The notes under the pieces are model-generated. The model had not been told where the DNA came from and ran no database searches. It worked only from the letters and a program-made list of their open reading frames with translations. From a virus: 46,417 nucleotides of DNA. Below, piece by piece: positions 45,646 through 46,417 of the stretch. The stretch is from positions 1-46,417 of the IMG/VR virus record IMGVR_UViG_3300010316_000013. One strand, written 5' to 3'. The translations under genes and the position numbers were made by a program. Position 1 is the first letter of the stretch. The number at the start of each line of letters is the position of its first letter.

Positions 45646-46191
45646 ATGTTAATATGTAAACAATGTAATACCGAATTTAAGCCGAATAAAATGAAAGCAC
45701 AAAGTTTTTGTACTTATGAGTGTTATAAAGCATCTTTAGAGAAACCTAAAAAGTTTTGTAAAAACTGTAATAGTGAAATAACTAAGAAATGGGCAAAAGA
45801 GTTTTGTTGCCGTTCGTGTAGTGCTTCGTTTAATAACAAAAAAAGAGACTATGGATATCGTCGTTCAAAGTTAGAAGAACACATCGAAGAAGTAGTTAAA
45901 GAAAAAACTGATAAAACTATTTTGTTTAACGATAAAACAGTTATAGGATCAGAATTAGATATATATGTTCCAGACTTAAAGTTAGCTATTGAAATACAAG
46001 GTATATTTCATTATCAACCAGTGTTTGGAGAAGAGAAGTTTAACAGTATTCAAAAAAATGATGCTGAAAAAAGAAAAAAGTGCGAAGAGTTAGGGATCAG
46101 GTTAGTTGAGATTGATACTCGAGAACAACAACAGTTTAGCATAGAATCTTCTAAGAAGTATGTTGATATTGTACTAGAACTGATTTCATAA
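45646..46191 (+). CDS. Zinc-finger PD-(D/E)XK-type homing nuclease
   Basis: The protein has 181 residues. Two Cys4 zinc ribbons lie in the first 65 residues (CKQCN ... CTYEC and CKNCN ... CCRSC). A nuclease-like domain follows with GSELDIYVPDLKLAIEIQG (about residue 105), the E-x-D...E-x-Q spacing of Vsr/DUF559-like nucleases, and LGIRLVEID at the end. Codons are AT-rich and its location within the tRNA array fits a free-standing homing gene. Confidence 0.75.
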   Translation: MLICKQCNTEFKPNKMKAQSFCTYECYKASLEKPKKFCKNCNSEITKKWAKEFCCRSCSASFNNKKRDYGYRRSKLEEHIEEVVKEKTDKTILFNDKTVIGSELDIYVPDLKLAIEIQGIFHYQPVFGEEKFNSIQKNDAEKRKKCEELGIRLVEIDTREQQQFSIESSKKYVDIVLELIS

Positions 46192-46216
46192 TCCCTGCGC
46201 TTCCGCCATAAACACT

Positions 46217-46290
46217 GCGGGTATAGCATAGTGGTAATGTTACAGCCTTCCAAGCTGAAGAGAGGAGTTCGATTCTCCTTACCCGCTCCA
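46217..46290 (+). tRNA. tRNA-Gly (UCC)
   Basis: Acceptor GCGGGTA/TACCCGC, anticodon loop CTTCCAA, T arm AGGAG-TTCGATT-CTCCT, encoded CCA. Decodes GGA and GGG. Confidence 0.96.
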
Positions 46291-46295
46291 AAATT

Positions 46296-46369
46296 GGCCC
46301 TATGGTATATAGGTATTACACTAGACTGTCTATCTGGAAAACAGGGTTCGAGTCCCTGTAGGGTCGCCA
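46296..46369 (+). tRNA. tRNA-Asp (GUC)
   Basis: Acceptor GGCCCTA/TAGGGTC with one G-U, anticodon stem CTAGA/TCTGG around loop CTGTCTA, T arm ACAGGG-TTCGAGT-CCCTGT, encoded CCA. Position 37 is a U, which is unusual next to GUC. Confidence 0.88.
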
Positions 46370-46379
46370 TAGAAATAAC

Positions 46380-46417
46380 GCTGGTTTAGCTCAGTTGGTA
46401 GAGCGCTTCACTTGTAA
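46380..46417 (+). tRNA. tRNA-Thr (UGU), cut by window end
   Basis: The 5' half is intact: acceptor GCTGGTT, D arm GCTC-AGTTGGTA-GAGC, anticodon loop CTTGTAA. The gene continues past the window. Confidence 0.85.

Noticed and set aside
1-46417. CRISPR array or insertion sequence
   Set aside because: No regularly spaced direct repeats, and no transposase-like gene with terminal inverted repeats, were found.

Overview
The window is a piece of a tailed, T4-like (myovirus-type) phage genome. The evidence is tightly packed genes with 4-base ATGA or ATG/TAA overlaps, many small conserved phage proteins, a beta-helix tail protein, a PAAR spike tip, nrdA/nrdB/glutaredoxin, a RecB-like exonuclease, at least five homing-type nuclease genes, T4-style late promoters (GATAAATA or TATAAATA) and a tRNA array. 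A split, circularly permuted tmRNA whose tag reads ANVNAKPEMALAA resembles alphaproteobacterial tags, so I infer a probably marine alphaproteobacterial host. No photosystem gene is present, although a heme oxygenase and a bilin reductase are.

Layout. 1-1.5 kb: end of a tail-fibre gene and small ORFs. 0.67-2.2 kb, minus strand: tiny genes with host-like promoters. 2.2-9.8 kb: virion and prohead-type genes, with a candidate -1 frameshift at 8.08 kb, then a RecB-like exonuclease whose 3' end carries a GIY-YIG nuclease insertion. 9.85-11.9 kb: beta-helix tail protein. 11.9-17.5 kb: nrdA, nrdB and glutaredoxin, with nrdB flanked on both sides by GIY-YIG nuclease genes and a 56-bp duplication of its 3' end. 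17.5-20.5 kb: PAAR tip, a deoxyribonucleotidase-like enzyme, an H1-like basic protein, small genes and a lipoprotein. 20.5-21.0 kb: permuted tmRNA. 21.0-25.4 kb: small membrane proteins, an outer-membrane barrel, a thermonuclease-like protein and a long membrane coiled-coil protein. 25.4-27.2 kb: bS21, ClpS, heme oxygenase and bilin reductase. 27.2-34.6 kb: a possible PD-(D/E)XK protein, an alpha/beta hydrolase, an MTHFR-like protein, small genes and a broken HNH nuclease. 34.6-43.4 kb: an AbrB-like protein, IF-1, a small-paralog family around a 0.5-kb non-coding block, TilS, and ClpP. 43.5-46.4 kb: tRNA array (Asn, Ser, Val, Trp, Ser, Gly, Asp, partial Thr) with two nuclease genes, tRNA relics and structured spacers.

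How the genes fit together. One theme is control of translation and protein quality: IF-1, bS21, a minimal TilS, tRNAs and tmRNA, together with ClpP and ClpS. A second is nucleotide supply: ribonucleotide reductase with glutaredoxin and a nucleotidase. A third is heme-to-bilin chemistry in an operon with clpS. Two promoter grammars recur: TTGACA-N17-TATAAT-like sites in front of likely early genes, and GATAAATA sites in front of virion genes and most homing nucleases. Several nuclease insertions leave duplicated ends of the host gene, a clear record of homing events.
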